DNA of 64,000 nt from Alicyclobacillus mali (GCF_017329565.1 NZ_JAFMTT010000003.1); one strand, 5' to 3'. Counted from the stretch's first letter, positions 7,785-16,587 are shown. The notes: generated from the sequence alone by a model not told the origin. Made by a program: numbers and translations.

Positions 7785-8960
7785 TTGAAATCAACGCCCG
7801 TCCGTGTGCTCACCGTCTTCGGAACGCGGCCTGAGGCCATCAAGATGGCGCCGCTTGTGCAGGCGCTTGAGGCGCATCCGCAGATTGAGTCGCTCGTCTG
7901 CGTCACTGCGCAGCACAGGCAGATGTTGGATCAGGTGCTCGAGGTCTTCTCAATTCGCGTCGACGACGATCTCGATATCATGGAGCCCAAACAGACACTG
8001 GCCACCATCACCGTGAAGGCTCTCGCGGGCTTGGAAGGCGTGCTCGAGCGCCGCAAGCCGGACATCGTGCTGGTGCACGGAGACACCACCACGACATTTG
8101 CCGCGAGCCTGGCCGCGTTTTATCAGCAGATTGCCATTGGCCACGTGGAAGCGGGGCTTCGGACGTATCAGAAATACAGCCCGTTCCCGGAAGAGATGAA
8201 TCGCCAGCTGACCGATGTGCTGTGCGACCTTTTCTTTGCTCCGACGGATGTCGCCGCGGCCCATCTCAGGCAGGAGGGGCGGCCGGAGGAAGCCATCTTT
8301 ATCACTGGCAACACTGCCATCGACGCCATGCGCACAACCGTCCGCAAAGCGTACACGCATCCGGTGTTGGACGGGATGCCACAGGGCGCCCGCCTCATCT
8401 ACATGACGAGCCACCGACGCGAGAACTGGGGCGAGAAACTCGAGAGCATCTGCCGTGCGGCGCGCCGCGTGGTGGATCTTGCGGATGACCTTCATTTGGT
8501 GTATCCGGTTCACCTGAATCCCCGCGTGCGCGACACGGTGTTTTCCATCCTCGGCGGCCATCCGCGAATCCACTTGCTCGATCCGCTCGGCGTGATCGAC
8601 AATCACAATTTCATGGCGCGGGCGACGCTTATTCTCACCGACTCCGGCGGCATTCAGGAGGAGGCGCCGTCGTTGGGTGTGCCGGTGCTCGTGCTGAGAG
8701 ACACAACGGAGCGGCCGGAGGGCATTGATGCGGGAACGCTGAAGCTCGTGGGAACGGACGAGGAAATCATCTTCTCCGAGGCCAAGCGCCTGCTGACGGA
8801 CGAAGCCGCATACCGGGATATGGCGTTGCGCAAGAATCCGTACGGCGACGGACACGCGTCGGAGCGCATTGTACAAGCCATTCTGTATCATTTCGGACTC
8901 GCGGATCGGCCGCAGCCGTTTCGCTATCTGGAATCCGAAGGGCCGTTTCAGCGCCGATAA
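7785..8960 (+). CDS. mnaA: UDP-N-acetylglucosamine 2-epimerase (non-hydrolysing)
   Basis: 391 residues, normal for the family, which makes UDP-ManNAc for cell-wall polymers and surface polysaccharides. Signatures: VFGTRPEAIKMAPL, LVHGDTTTT, HVEAGLRT followed by FPEEMNRQ, TSHRRENWG, and TDSGGIQEEAPSLGVPVLVL. TTG 7785 has AGGGGGT seven bases upstream and gives MKSTPVRVLTVFGTRPE. Its position between upp and the atp operon recurs in several Bacilli. Confidence 0.95.
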   Translation: MKSTPVRVLTVFGTRPEAIKMAPLVQALEAHPQIESLVCVTAQHRQMLDQVLEVFSIRVDDDLDIMEPKQTLATITVKALAGLEGVLERRKPDIVLVHGDTTTTFAASLAAFYQQIAIGHVEAGLRTYQKYSPFPEEMNRQLTDVLCDLFFAPTDVAAAHLRQEGRPEEAIFITGNTAIDAMRTTVRKAYTHPVLDGMPQGARLIYMTSHRRENWGEKLESICRAARRVVDLADDLHLVYPVHLNPRVRDTVFSILGGHPRIHLLDPLGVIDNHNFMARATLILTDSGGIQEEAPSLGVPVLVLRDTTERPEGIDAGTLKLVGTDEEIIFSEAKRLLTDEAAYRDMALRKNPYGDGHASERIVQAILYHFGLADRPQPFRYLESEGPFQRR

Positions 8961-9103
8961 TGGTTTCCAGTATGTGCTTGCGCTTTCACTTCCATTTGTG
9001 GAATGGGCGACGTGAGTTCTGCATGACGGGGCGCGCACCGGGGATTTTGTGAACAATCAGGGACAGCCGCGCAAAATCCCTGGTATTCCGCGGGGTTTCC
9101 GCG

Positions 9104-9133
9104 TTGACAGCGAATTTTGGGCTAGTGTACTAT
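9104..9133 (+). promoter_or_regulatory. Sigma-A promoter of the atp operon
   Basis: A perfect -35 TTGACA (9104-9109), an 18-base spacer and TACTAT (9128-9133). This is the best consensus match upstream of the ATP synthase genes. Confidence 0.75.
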
Positions 9134-9165
9134 AGGCGAGGGTTCTGGCATTTCACCATACAAAC

Positions 9166-9220
9166 AGGCGTTTCGCGCTACGAAAAGGGCGAGCTAGCGC
9201 GCCCATTTCTGGAAACGCCT
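9166..9220 (+). repeat. Two-tier inverted repeat in the atp leader
   Basis: Outer arms 9166-9174 and 9212-9220 are nine-base perfect complements. Immediately inside, 9174-9180 and 9195-9201 are seven-base perfect complements. Together they give a long hairpin of about 15 pairs interrupted by a one-sided bulge of about ten bases (9202-9211). No T run follows, so this is not an ordinary terminator. Confidence 0.6.
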
Positions 9221-9343
9221 TCCTTGCTACGGTTATCCTGGCTTGCAAGCGGAAACCCTATAGGTATGTGGTGGAATGTTACAATTGCTCCACTCAGTCT
9301 CTTTGCATCACACGAGTTTGTCCCTCTCTTCAATCTGTTCTAG

Positions 9344-9607
9344 GTGGTGTGTGCGTTCGCAGACGAAGACCGCAATGAGGCGCGTTCTGCGCGCGGAAAG
9401 CCGAGTGACTGGACGTTATTCGCCGTCTACTCAGGTGCCACGCTGCAACTCGCTGGGTGCATCGTTGGCCTGGGGTTTTTGGGGCATGTCGTAAGTTTGC
9501 ATGTCCACCGGTTGTGGCCGACGGTGGCAGGCGTGGTGCTCGGCGTGATCGCCGGAGTGTCGGGCCTCACGTTCCTCGTCAAACAGGTTCTAGGAGACCG
9601 ACAATGA
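9344..9607 (+). CDS. atpZ: AtpZ/AtpI-family F1Fo-ATPase accessory protein
   Basis: 87 residues with two hydrophobic segments (GATLQLAGCIVGLGFLGHVV and TVAGVVLGVIAGVSGLTFLV), matching the small two-helix AtpZ proteins encoded first in many atp operons. They are linked to Mg2+/Ca2+ supply or assembly of the synthase. The GTG start at 9344 is weakly supported by SD (the in-frame GTG at 9347 is possible). The stop overlaps the atpI start as ATGA. Confidence 0.75.
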   Translation: MVCAFADEDRNEARSARGKPSDWTLFAVYSGATLQLAGCIVGLGFLGHVVSLHVHRLWPTVAGVVLGVIAGVSGLTFLVKQVLGDRQ

Positions 9608-9999
9608 GTGCCAATTCCCTCATGAAGCGGCTTCGGGCCATTCAATGGTCGTGGCTCGGGCTGATGGTGCTGACTGCGATTTCCGTCGCCGTCTTTCGAG
9701 AAGTGCGTCCCGTCTGCAGTGGCCTGCTGCTGGGCGAGGTTGGCGGCCTGTTTGTCATCTTCAGCATGATTCGCCAAGGGCACCTGAACGACGATGTGCA
9801 GGGACAACTGCTCTTCGCCTCCGGCATGGTGGGCATGTTCGCGCGACTCGCGCTGATCGTGGTCATCATGGTGATCTCGCTGAAGTTCAAGGCGCTGTTC
9901 AATCCGTACGCGGCCTTGGTCGGGTACGCGCTGAGTTTCGTGTTCATCATCATTGGGATGTATCGGTATGCCAAGAACCCGCCTGATCAAAGAAGATGA
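9604..9999 (+). CDS. atpI: ATP synthase subunit I (AtpI)
   Basis: 131 residues with four predicted membrane segments, matching ATP synthase protein I, an assembly factor linked to c-ring formation. ATG 9604 overlaps the atpZ stop and gives MSANSLMKRLRAIQWSW; the longer open frame to 9457 overlaps atpZ and is a shadow. atpB follows after 18 bases. Confidence 0.85.
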   Translation: MSANSLMKRLRAIQWSWLGLMVLTAISVAVFREVRPVCSGLLLGEVGGLFVIFSMIRQGHLNDDVQGQLLFASGMVGMFARLALIVVIMVISLKFKALFNPYAALVGYALSFVFIIIGMYRYAKNPPDQRR

Positions 10000-10017
10000 C
10001 GGAAAGAAGGTGAAAAC

Positions 10018-10782
10018 GTGCCGGTCTTCCCGACGCTATTCCCGGGGACCATCTGGCAGACGAACGTCGTGGTCATCGCGACCATCTTCCTGACGGGGCT
10101 CATCGTCTTCGTGCTGCTGCGGCTGGCCGTGGCGCGGATGGACATGCGTCACCCCCGTGGGCTGCAGAACCTCGTGGAGTGGGCCTTCGACTTTTCGGAG
10201 AGCATGGCGAAAGACGTGATGCCGAGCGACGACTCGAGGCGATTTGTGCGTCCTCTCGCGTTCATCATGTTGCTCTTTCTGTTCGTCGCCAACTGGCTCG
10301 GGCTCATCATGACCATCACGGTGCACTTCGATCCGCACCTCCACATTTGGGGCTTGGGCCCGTCCGACCTGCAGAACGCCAAGGGGGACGTGGAGCTCTT
10401 TGACTCTCCGACGTCCAACATGAGCATGGCACTTGGGCTCGCCATCATGGTGTGGCTCATCAGCCACGCGCGGGGACTCAGGCATCCCATCAAGTGGTTC
10501 CGCCACCTGCTCCGCCATCCTCCATTTGGTCTGCTGGAGGAGATCACGAATCCGCTGACGCACGGCATGCGACTTTTCGGCAACATCTTCGCTGGCGAAA
10601 TCCTGCTGGGGCTTCTGTTGCGCGCGCCGTTCGCGTTCCACTTCATTCCTTGGCAGCTTCCGTTCATCATCGTCTGGCTGCTGTACAGTGGTTTTGTCGC
10701 GACGATTCAAGCCTATGTGTTCAGCATTCTGATGTGCCTATACATCGGCATGAAGTCGTTTGAGGTCGACAGCCAGCACTGA
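10018..10782 (+). CDS. atpB: ATP synthase Fo subunit a
   Basis: 254 residues and several membrane helices. Subunit a forms the two proton half-channels against the c ring. The essential Arg is in HGMRLFGNIFAGEILLGLL. GTG 10018 is preceded by GAAAGAAGGTG. A hairpin with a GCAA loop (10792-10803) separates it from atpE. Confidence 0.96.
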   Translation: MPVFPTLFPGTIWQTNVVVIATIFLTGLIVFVLLRLAVARMDMRHPRGLQNLVEWAFDFSESMAKDVMPSDDSRRFVRPLAFIMLLFLFVANWLGLIMTITVHFDPHLHIWGLGPSDLQNAKGDVELFDSPTSNMSMALGLAIMVWLISHARGLRHPIKWFRHLLRHPPFGLLEEITNPLTHGMRLFGNIFAGEILLGLLLRAPFAFHFIPWQLPFIIVWLLYSGFVATIQAYVFSILMCLYIGMKSFEVDSQH

Positions 10783-10791
10783 TCCGTCGAG

Positions 10792-10803
10792 GCCCGCAAG
10801 GGC
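10792..10803 (+). other. Intercistronic GCAA-tetraloop hairpin (atpB-atpE)
   Basis: GCCC (10792-10795) pairs with GGGC (10800-10803) around a GNRA-type GCAA loop; a flanking G-U adds a fifth pair. It sits just after the atpB stop and before the atpE SD. Confidence 0.5.
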
Positions 10804-10850
10804 TTGCGCGAACCAAGTTTACGTCCATCAACAAAAGGAGGAACAGACTG

Positions 10851-11099
10851 ATGCAACTCGACATGGTCAAGGCGATTTACGACATTGCGGTGGCGCTTCT
10901 GCTCGGCCTGGCGGCCGTCGGTTCCGGCGTCGGCGACGGCATGGTCATGAGCAAATACGTCGAGGGCGTCGCCCGCCAGCCCGAAGCGCGCGGCTCCATC
11001 TTCGGCAGCGCGCTCCTTGGTGTCGCACTGGTCGAGGCGTTCCCGGTCATTGCGCTGGCATTCGGTATCATCATCCTCTTCACGAAGGGCGCGTTCTGA
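10851..11099 (+). CDS. atpE: ATP synthase Fo subunit c
   Basis: 82 residues, two membrane helices joined by the polar loop ARQPEARG. The proton-carrying carboxylate is Glu62 in GVALVEAFPVIAL. Helix 1 has GSGVGDG, with Asp29 where many Bacillus proteins have Asn (actinobacterial c subunits also have Asp). AAAGGAGG precedes ATG 10851. The gene is flanked on both sides by stable hairpins, which may help set the high c-subunit dose. Confidence 0.96.
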   Translation: MQLDMVKAIYDIAVALLLGLAAVGSGVGDGMVMSKYVEGVARQPEARGSIFGSALLGVALVEAFPVIALAFGIIILFTKGAF

Positions 11100-11107
11100 T
11101 GCCTGAC

Positions 11108-11130
11108 GCGCCCGGCCGAGAGCCGGGCGC
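11108..11130 (+). other. Intercistronic hairpin (atpE-atpF)
   Basis: A perfect nine-pair GC-rich stem (11108-11116 with 11122-11130) around a CGAGA loop, followed by TCTTGTG. It lacks a proper T run, so partial termination or 3'-end protection of the atpE message is more likely than full termination. Confidence 0.6.
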
Positions 11131-11165
11131 TCTTGTGAGCCGGATGCCAATCCAAGGAGGAGGGA

Positions 11166-11669
11166 GTGTTCCAGGTGGGCGGCATCTTTCAAGTTGGAAC
11201 GTTCATCTTCTCCGTGATTTCGTTCCTCATCGTGTTTTTCATCATTCAGCGGTTTGCGTTCAAGCCGCTGGCGCGGATGTTGGAACAGCGGAGAATCCAT
11301 ATTGAAACGCAGATCAGCGAGGCGGAGAAGAACCGCGAAGAAGCGGAGCGCCTTCTGGCCGAGCAACAGCGCCTGTTGGAAGAGGCGCGCAAAGAGGCAC
11401 GCAACTTGTTGGATCAGGCGCGCATTCGCGCTGACGAGCAGGCGCGCGAGATCGTGCAGAAGGCCGAGGAGGAAGCTGCCCGCATTCTCGAGGAGAGCCG
11501 CCAGGCCATCGTTCGCGAGCGGGACGAGGCGCTGGCCGCCGTCACGAAGCGCGTGGCGGAGTTGTCTGTCGAATTGACCACCAAGCTGCTGCGCGATCAC
11601 GTCACGGCGGAGCTGCACAACGATCTCGTGGTCGAAGCCGAGAACAAGCTGGGTGAGCTCGTATGTTGA
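11166..11669 (+). CDS. atpF: ATP synthase Fo subunit b
   Basis: 167 residues: one N-terminal membrane helix (FIFSVISFLIVFFIIQRFAF) and a long charged coiled coil (about residues 40-150) forming the peripheral stator stalk. AAGGAGG at 11154-11160 precedes GTG 11166. The 3' end overlaps atpH by seven bases. Confidence 0.95.
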   Translation: MFQVGGIFQVGTFIFSVISFLIVFFIIQRFAFKPLARMLEQRRIHIETQISEAEKNREEAERLLAEQQRLLEEARKEARNLLDQARIRADEQAREIVQKAEEEAARILEESRQAIVRERDEALAAVTKRVAELSVELTTKLLRDHVTAELHNDLVVEAENKLGELVC

Positions 11670-12226
11670 CCGGCACGGTGGCGAATCGCTATGCCCGCGC
11701 GCTCGTGGCGTACGCGCAGGAGCACGGCGCGGTGGACGAGATTGGCGCCCAGTTGAGCAAGATTCACGCCCTGCTCGGCGCTTTCAAGGAACTGTCACAT
11801 TTTCTCGCGAGCCCAGTTGTCACGTCGGAAGACAAGCTCAGGGCGCTGGCAAATGTCTTGGGGGAACCCTTGCGTCCCGACATGACTCGCTTTCTAACCC
11901 TCTTGTTGGAAAGAGGGCGTGGTTCGTACGTCGCCCTCGTGGCGGAGCGCTACCAGGAGCTCGCGGACGAGATGAACGGGCGCGTGCGGGTCGAGATCGA
12001 GACGGCGCAGCCGTTGGCCGAGGCGGACCTGGAGGCGTTGGTCCGCCGTCTCACGGAGGCTTGCGGAAAGACCGTGATTCCTAAGGTGATCGAAAATCCG
12101 GCGCTCATCGCGGGCGTGCGAATTCACATGGGCCATCGCGTCCTGGACGCGACGACGGCAAACGCTTTGCGCCGGTTCCGCGATCGCCTGTTAGCCCGCG
12201 CAGTGCGTAAGGAGGGAATACGTTGA
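11663..12226 (+). CDS. atpH: ATP synthase F1 subunit delta
   Basis: 187 residues. Delta links the b stalk to the top of the alpha/beta hexamer. The N-terminal helical domain starts VANRYARALVAYAQEHGAV, and the C-terminal family signature is ALIAGVRIHMGHRVLDATTANAL. It overlaps atpF at its start and atpA at its stop, so translation is coupled. Confidence 0.95.
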   Translation: MLTGTVANRYARALVAYAQEHGAVDEIGAQLSKIHALLGAFKELSHFLASPVVTSEDKLRALANVLGEPLRPDMTRFLTLLLERGRGSYVALVAERYQELADEMNGRVRVEIETAQPLAEADLEALVRRLTEACGKTVIPKVIENPALIAGVRIHMGHRVLDATTANALRRFRDRLLARAVRKEGIR

Positions 12227-13731
12227 GCATTCGACCGGATGAAATCAGCGCGCTCATCAAGCAGCAAATCGAGCAGTTCGAGGTCAAGGCCGAGGTGCGC
12301 GACACCGGCACGGTGCTGTCGGTGGGCGACGGTATCGCGCGCCTGTACGGCCTGGACAACGTTATGGCGGGCGAGCTGGTCGAGTTTGAAAGCGGCGTGT
12401 ACGGCATGGCGCTGAACCTGGAGGAGGACAACGTCGGCGTCGTGGTGCTCGGTTCCGTGCAGGGCATTCGCGAAGGCGAACAGGTGCGCCGCACGGGGCG
12501 CCTCGTCACGGTGCCCGTGGGGCCACAGCTCCTGGGGCGTGTCGTCAACGCGCTGGGTCAACCCATTGACAACAAGGGCCCCATTGAGGCCACGGAGTAC
12601 CGGCCCGTCGAGTCGCCCGCGCCGGGTGTCATCGTGCGGCGCTCGGTGCACGAGCCGCTCGAAACGGGTATCAAAGCCATCGATTCCATGGTGCCCATCG
12701 GGCGCGGTCAGCGCGAGTTGATCATCGGCGACCGCCAGACGGGTAAGACGGCCATTGCGCTGGATACCATCATCAACCAAAAGGGCAAGGACGTGAAGTG
12801 CATCTACGTGGCCATCGGGCAAAAGCAGTCGACGGTGGCGCAGGTCGTGGAGACGCTTCGCCGCTACGGTGCCATGGAGTACACCACGGTCGTCGTCGCG
12901 AGCGCTTCGGAGCCTGCTCCGCTTCTGTTCCTCGCGCCCTACGCTGGATGTGCGATGGCCGAGTACTTCTTGTACAACGGACAACACGCCCTCGTGGTGT
13001 ACGATGACCTGTCAAAGCAGGCCGCGGCATACCGCGAGATGTCGCTCTTGTTGCGGCGACCGCCCGGCCGCGAGGCGTATCCCGGCGACGTGTTCTATCT
13101 GCATTCGCGCCTCCTGGAGCGCGCCGCGAAGTTGAACGACGAGCACGGTGGTGGGTCGCTGACGGCCCTGCCGTTCATCGAGACCCAGGCGGGCGATATC
13201 TCCGCCTACATTCCGACGAACGTCATCTCCATCACGGACGGCCAGATCTTCCTCGAGTCGGACCTGTTCTTCGCAGGTGTGCGGCCGGCCATCAACGTCG
13301 GATCGTCGGTGTCTCGCGTGGGTTCAGCCGCACAGACCAAGGCCATGAAGAAGGTCGCGGGCACGCTGAAGCTGGACCTCGCCCAGTACCGTGAACTCCA
13401 AGCGTTCACCCAGTTTGGCAGCGATCTCGACAAGGCGACTCAGGACACGCTGCGCCGAGGTCAGCGGATGACGGAACTGCTCAAGCAACCGCAGTATCAC
13501 CCGCTCACGTTCGATCGCCAGGTGGCGTCTCTCTGGACCGGTGTGAACGGCTACCTGGACGACATTCCGGTCGAGGCTGTGCAGAAGTTCGAGCGGGAGT
13601 GGCTCGCCTTCCTGGACCGCGAGTATCCGCAGGTCTTCCAACAGATGCAGGAGCGCAAGTCGTTGGAGGATGACACCATCGAACTCATGAAAGAGGCGAT
13701 GGCGAAGTTCAAGCCGACGTTTGTGCCCTGA
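12223..13731 (+). CDS. atpA: ATP synthase F1 subunit alpha
   Basis: 502 residues. Non-catalytic nucleotide-binding subunit with Walker A GDRQTGKTAIALDTI and Walker B region ALVVYDDLSKQAAAYR. AAGGAGGG (12209-12216) precedes TTG 12223, which overlaps the atpH stop. Two hairpins follow before atpG. Confidence 0.97.
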   Translation: MSIRPDEISALIKQQIEQFEVKAEVRDTGTVLSVGDGIARLYGLDNVMAGELVEFESGVYGMALNLEEDNVGVVVLGSVQGIREGEQVRRTGRLVTVPVGPQLLGRVVNALGQPIDNKGPIEATEYRPVESPAPGVIVRRSVHEPLETGIKAIDSMVPIGRGQRELIIGDRQTGKTAIALDTIINQKGKDVKCIYVAIGQKQSTVAQVVETLRRYGAMEYTTVVVASASEPAPLLFLAPYAGCAMAEYFLYNGQHALVVYDDLSKQAAAYREMSLLLRRPPGREAYPGDVFYLHSRLLERAAKLNDEHGGGSLTALPFIETQAGDISAYIPTNVISITDGQIFLESDLFFAGVRPAINVGSSVSRVGSAAQTKAMKKVAGTLKLDLAQYRELQAFTQFGSDLDKATQDTLRRGQRMTELLKQPQYHPLTFDRQVASLWTGVNGYLDDIPVEAVQKFEREWLAFLDREYPQVFQQMQERKSLEDDTIELMKEAMAKFKPTFVP

Positions 13732-13743
13732 TGAACGGATGGT

Positions 13744-13789
13744 GCACGGCCCTTCGCGGGCCGTGCCGCACGAATCGGGGCTTCGGCCC
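13744..13789 (+). other. Tandem intercistronic hairpins (atpA-atpG)
   Basis: First hairpin: perfect nine-pair stem 13744-13752 with 13758-13766. Second: GGGC (13778-13781) with GCCC (13786-13789) closing a TTCG loop, a very stable tetraloop. Neither has a T run. Confidence 0.6.
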
Positions 13790-13810
13790 AAATGGTGGTG
13801 AGAACGGGCG

Positions 13811-14674
13811 ATGGCGCAAAACAGCATGCGCGACATTCGGCGGCGCATCAAGAGCGTCCGGAATACCGCGCAGATCACGAAGGCGATGGAGATGGTCGCG
13901 GCTGCCAAATTGCGCCGCGTGCAGGATGCGGTGCAGAAGTCCAAGCCGTACCTCTCCAAGATGCAGGAGATGCTTGCGAACCTGTCACTCTCCGCGCGTC
14001 ATGTCAAGCACCCTTTGCTCGCGGTGCGACCCGTGCGGCGCATTGGCTACCTGGTCATCACGGCCGATCGCGGCCTGGCGGGACCGTACAACGCGCAGGT
14101 CGTGCGCGCCGCGATGCAGGAGTTCGGCAAGCGCGACAAGGGCTCGTACGCCATTTATACCGTCGGCAAGCGGGGACGGAACTTCTTCCAGCGCCGAGGA
14201 CTGCCCATCGCGGCCGAGGTCGTCGATCTCCCGGATACGCCGGCGTATCACTCTGTGCAGCACTTGGCGGAGAGCATCATCGCGGCGTACGAGCGGGAAG
14301 AATTCGACGAGCTGTATTTCATCTACAACGAGTTCATCAACGCAGCGGTTCAACGCCCGGTCGTGCGCAAGGTGCTACCGCTCGCTTCCCTGGGCGACCA
14401 GGTTCAAGGGCCTCGTCGCAACTACCTGTTCGAACCGGACGAGGAGTCGGTCATGGCGGCTCTCCTCCCGCGATATGCCGAGACGCTGGTGTATCAGGCC
14501 GTGTTGGACGCGAAGGCATCGGAGCATGCGGCGCGCATGAATGCGATGGGCAACGCGACCGACAACGCGCTTGAGTTAATCGACAAACTGACGTTGTCGC
14601 TGAACCGGGCGCGCCAAGCGGCGATCACGACGCAGATCGCGGAGATTGTTGGCGGCGCGGAAGCGTTGAAGTGA
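13811..14674 (+). CDS. atpG: ATP synthase F1 subunit gamma
   Basis: 287 residues. Central rotor shaft. The N-terminal helix begins RDIRRRIKSVRNTAQITKAM and the C-terminal helix ends NRARQAAITTQIAEIVGGAEAL, both typical. ATG 13811 was taken; the SD is modest. Confidence 0.96.
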   Translation: MAQNSMRDIRRRIKSVRNTAQITKAMEMVAAAKLRRVQDAVQKSKPYLSKMQEMLANLSLSARHVKHPLLAVRPVRRIGYLVITADRGLAGPYNAQVVRAAMQEFGKRDKGSYAIYTVGKRGRNFFQRRGLPIAAEVVDLPDTPAYHSVQHLAESIIAAYEREEFDELYFIYNEFINAAVQRPVVRKVLPLASLGDQVQGPRRNYLFEPDEESVMAALLPRYAETLVYQAVLDAKASEHAARMNAMGNATDNALELIDKLTLSLNRARQAAITTQIAEIVGGAEALK

Positions 14675-14704
14675 CGAAGGAAACGGCCGCAAGGAGGGAC
14701 ATTC

Positions 14705-16108
14705 GTGAACAAAGGGTATGTGGTGCAGGTCATGGGCCCGGTGGTCGACGTCCGCTTTCCTGAAGGACAGCTGCCGGCCATCAACAACGCCCTCCGCATC
14801 GACTACGAGGGCGACTTGCCCGTGCATCTGACGCTTGAGGTGGCGCTGCACCTCGGAGACAACGTGGTTCGCGCTATCGCGATGTCGTCGACGGACGGGC
14901 TCATTCGTGGCGTCGAAGTCGTCGACACCGGGCAGGCTATTTCGATGCCCGTGGGTGCGGGTACGCTGGGGCGCATCTTCAACGTGCTCGGCGAGACCAT
15001 CGACGAGCTCGGGCCTGTCGAAGGCGCGGAGCGCTGGCCCATTCATCGCCCAGCGCCGGCGTTCGGCGACCTGACGACGAAGACAGAGATTTTCGAGACA
15101 GGCATCAAGGTCGTGGACCTGCTCGCCCCGTACGTGAAGGGCGGTAAGGTCGGCCTGTTTGGCGGCGCGGGCGTCGGCAAGACGGTGCTCATTCAGGAGC
15201 TCATCCACAATATCGCGAAGGAGCACGGCGGTTATTCCGTGTTCGCCGGCGTCGGCGAGCGGACGCGCGAGGGTAACGACCTCTACCATGAAATGAAGGA
15301 GTCGGGCGTCCTCGACAAGACGTGCATGGTGTTCGGCCAGATGAACGAGCCGCCGGGCGCTCGTCTGCGCGTGGCGTTGTCCGGCCTGACGCTCGCCGAG
15401 TACTTCCGCGACGTGGAGCAGCGCGACGTCCTGTTCTTCATCGACAATATCTTCCGCTTCACGCAGGCCGGTTCCGAGGTGTCGGCGCTTCTCGGCCGCA
15501 TGCCGTCAGCCGTAGGTTATCAACCGACGCTGGCCACGGAAATGGGCCAACTGCAGGAACGCATCGCGTCGACCGTGCGCGGATCCATCACGTCCATTCA
15601 GGCTGTGTACGTGCCGGCGGACGACTATACCGATCCGGCCCCGGCCAACACGTTCACCCACCTCGATGCGACGACCGTGTTGGAGCGCCGGATCGCCGAC
15701 ATGGGCCTGTATCCTGCGGTGGATCCTCTCGCGTCGACGTCGCGCGCGCTTCAGCCGGACATCGTGGGGGATGAGCACTACCAGGTGGCGCGTGGCGTGC
15801 AGGCCGTGCTGCAGCGGTATCGCGAGCTGCAGGACATCATTGCCATCCTCGGTATGGACGAACTGACGGACGAGGACCGACTCATCGTGTCGCGCGCGCG
15901 CAAGATCCAGAACTTCCTGTCGCAGCCGTTCTTCGTCGCCGAGGTGTTCACAGGTACGCCTGGCAAGTACGTGCCGGTGAAGGACACGGTGCGTTCGTTC
16001 AAGGAAATCCTGGAGGGCAAGCACGACGACATTCCCGAGACGTACTTCCGTTACTGCGGCGCCATCGAAGACGTGATCGAAAAGGCGCGCAAGGACGGCT
16101 ACGCCTGA
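14705..16108 (+). CDS. atpD: ATP synthase F1 subunit beta
   Basis: 467 residues, the catalytic subunit. Walker A GGAGVGKTVLIQELI, the catalytic Glu in GVGERTREGNDLY, Walker B DVLFFIDNIFRFTQAG, and the adenine-site aromatic region near the C-terminus are all present. AAGGAGGGAC precedes GTG 14705. Confidence 0.98.
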   Translation: MNKGYVVQVMGPVVDVRFPEGQLPAINNALRIDYEGDLPVHLTLEVALHLGDNVVRAIAMSSTDGLIRGVEVVDTGQAISMPVGAGTLGRIFNVLGETIDELGPVEGAERWPIHRPAPAFGDLTTKTEIFETGIKVVDLLAPYVKGGKVGLFGGAGVGKTVLIQELIHNIAKEHGGYSVFAGVGERTREGNDLYHEMKESGVLDKTCMVFGQMNEPPGARLRVALSGLTLAEYFRDVEQRDVLFFIDNIFRFTQAGSEVSALLGRMPSAVGYQPTLATEMGQLQERIASTVRGSITSIQAVYVPADDYTDPAPANTFTHLDATTVLERRIADMGLYPAVDPLASTSRALQPDIVGDEHYQVARGVQAVLQRYRELQDIIAILGMDELTDEDRLIVSRARKIQNFLSQPFFVAEVFTGTPGKYVPVKDTVRSFKEILEGKHDDIPETYFRYCGAIEDVIEKARKDGYA

Positions 16109-16135
16109 TCCCATCCGGAAGCGAGGTGAGCGCAG

Positions 16136-16582
16136 ATGTTGACCGTGCCGCTCGAAATCGTCACGCCGGAGCGGATTGTGCTTTCGATGGACGTGCGCAT
16201 GGTGATCCTGCGGGGCGGCGATGGCGAGATCGGCATTCTGCCCCGCCACATGCCGCTCGCGACCGCCGTCAAGCCCTGCCTGGTGCGCATTCGGTTGGCG
16301 GACGACCGCCAGGATGTCGTCCCCGTCTCAGGCGGTTTCGTGGAGGTCCTGCCTGAGAAGATCACCATTCTCGCGGACACGGCCGAGTTGCCGGAGGAGA
16401 TCGACGTCGATCGCGCCCTTCACGCGAAAGACCGCGCGGAGAAGCGACTGCAGGCGGCCGTGGACGAGGAGGAAGCGGATCGCGCGCGGCAGGCGCTCAC
16501 GCGCGCAGAACTGCGGCTCCAGGCGGTGGAAGAGCATAAGCGCCTGAACGGATTTTTGCACGCGAGTGTCCCGAACGCCTAA
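16136..16582 (+). CDS. atpC: ATP synthase F1 subunit epsilon
   Basis: 148 residues. N-terminal beta-sandwich (GGDGEIGILPRHMPLATAVK) plus a C-terminal helical hairpin rich in Glu, Arg and Ala that can inhibit ATP hydrolysis. GAGGTGAG precedes ATG 16136. It is the last structural gene of the operon; a promoter-like extended -10 follows. Confidence 0.94.
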   Translation: MLTVPLEIVTPERIVLSMDVRMVILRGGDGEIGILPRHMPLATAVKPCLVRIRLADDRQDVVPVSGGFVEVLPEKITILADTAELPEEIDVDRALHAKDRAEKRLQAAVDEEEADRARQALTRAELRLQAVEEHKRLNGFLHASVPNA

Positions 16583-16587
16583 TTCCA

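Larger units (their letters stand above)
8961..9343 (+). other. Gene-free leader region of the atp operon
   Basis: 383 bases with no supported gene. They contain the atp promoter (9104-9133) and a large imperfect hairpin (9166-9220). A 79-codon open frame at 9104-9343 starts inside the promoter and has no SD, so it is not called. The long untranslated leader, roughly 200 bases after the expected start of transcription, suggests post-transcriptional control. Confidence 0.6.

Noticed and set aside
9104..9343. A 79-codon open frame in the atp leader.
   Set aside because: It begins inside the promoter -35 and would not be on the transcript; no SD and no recognisable product.
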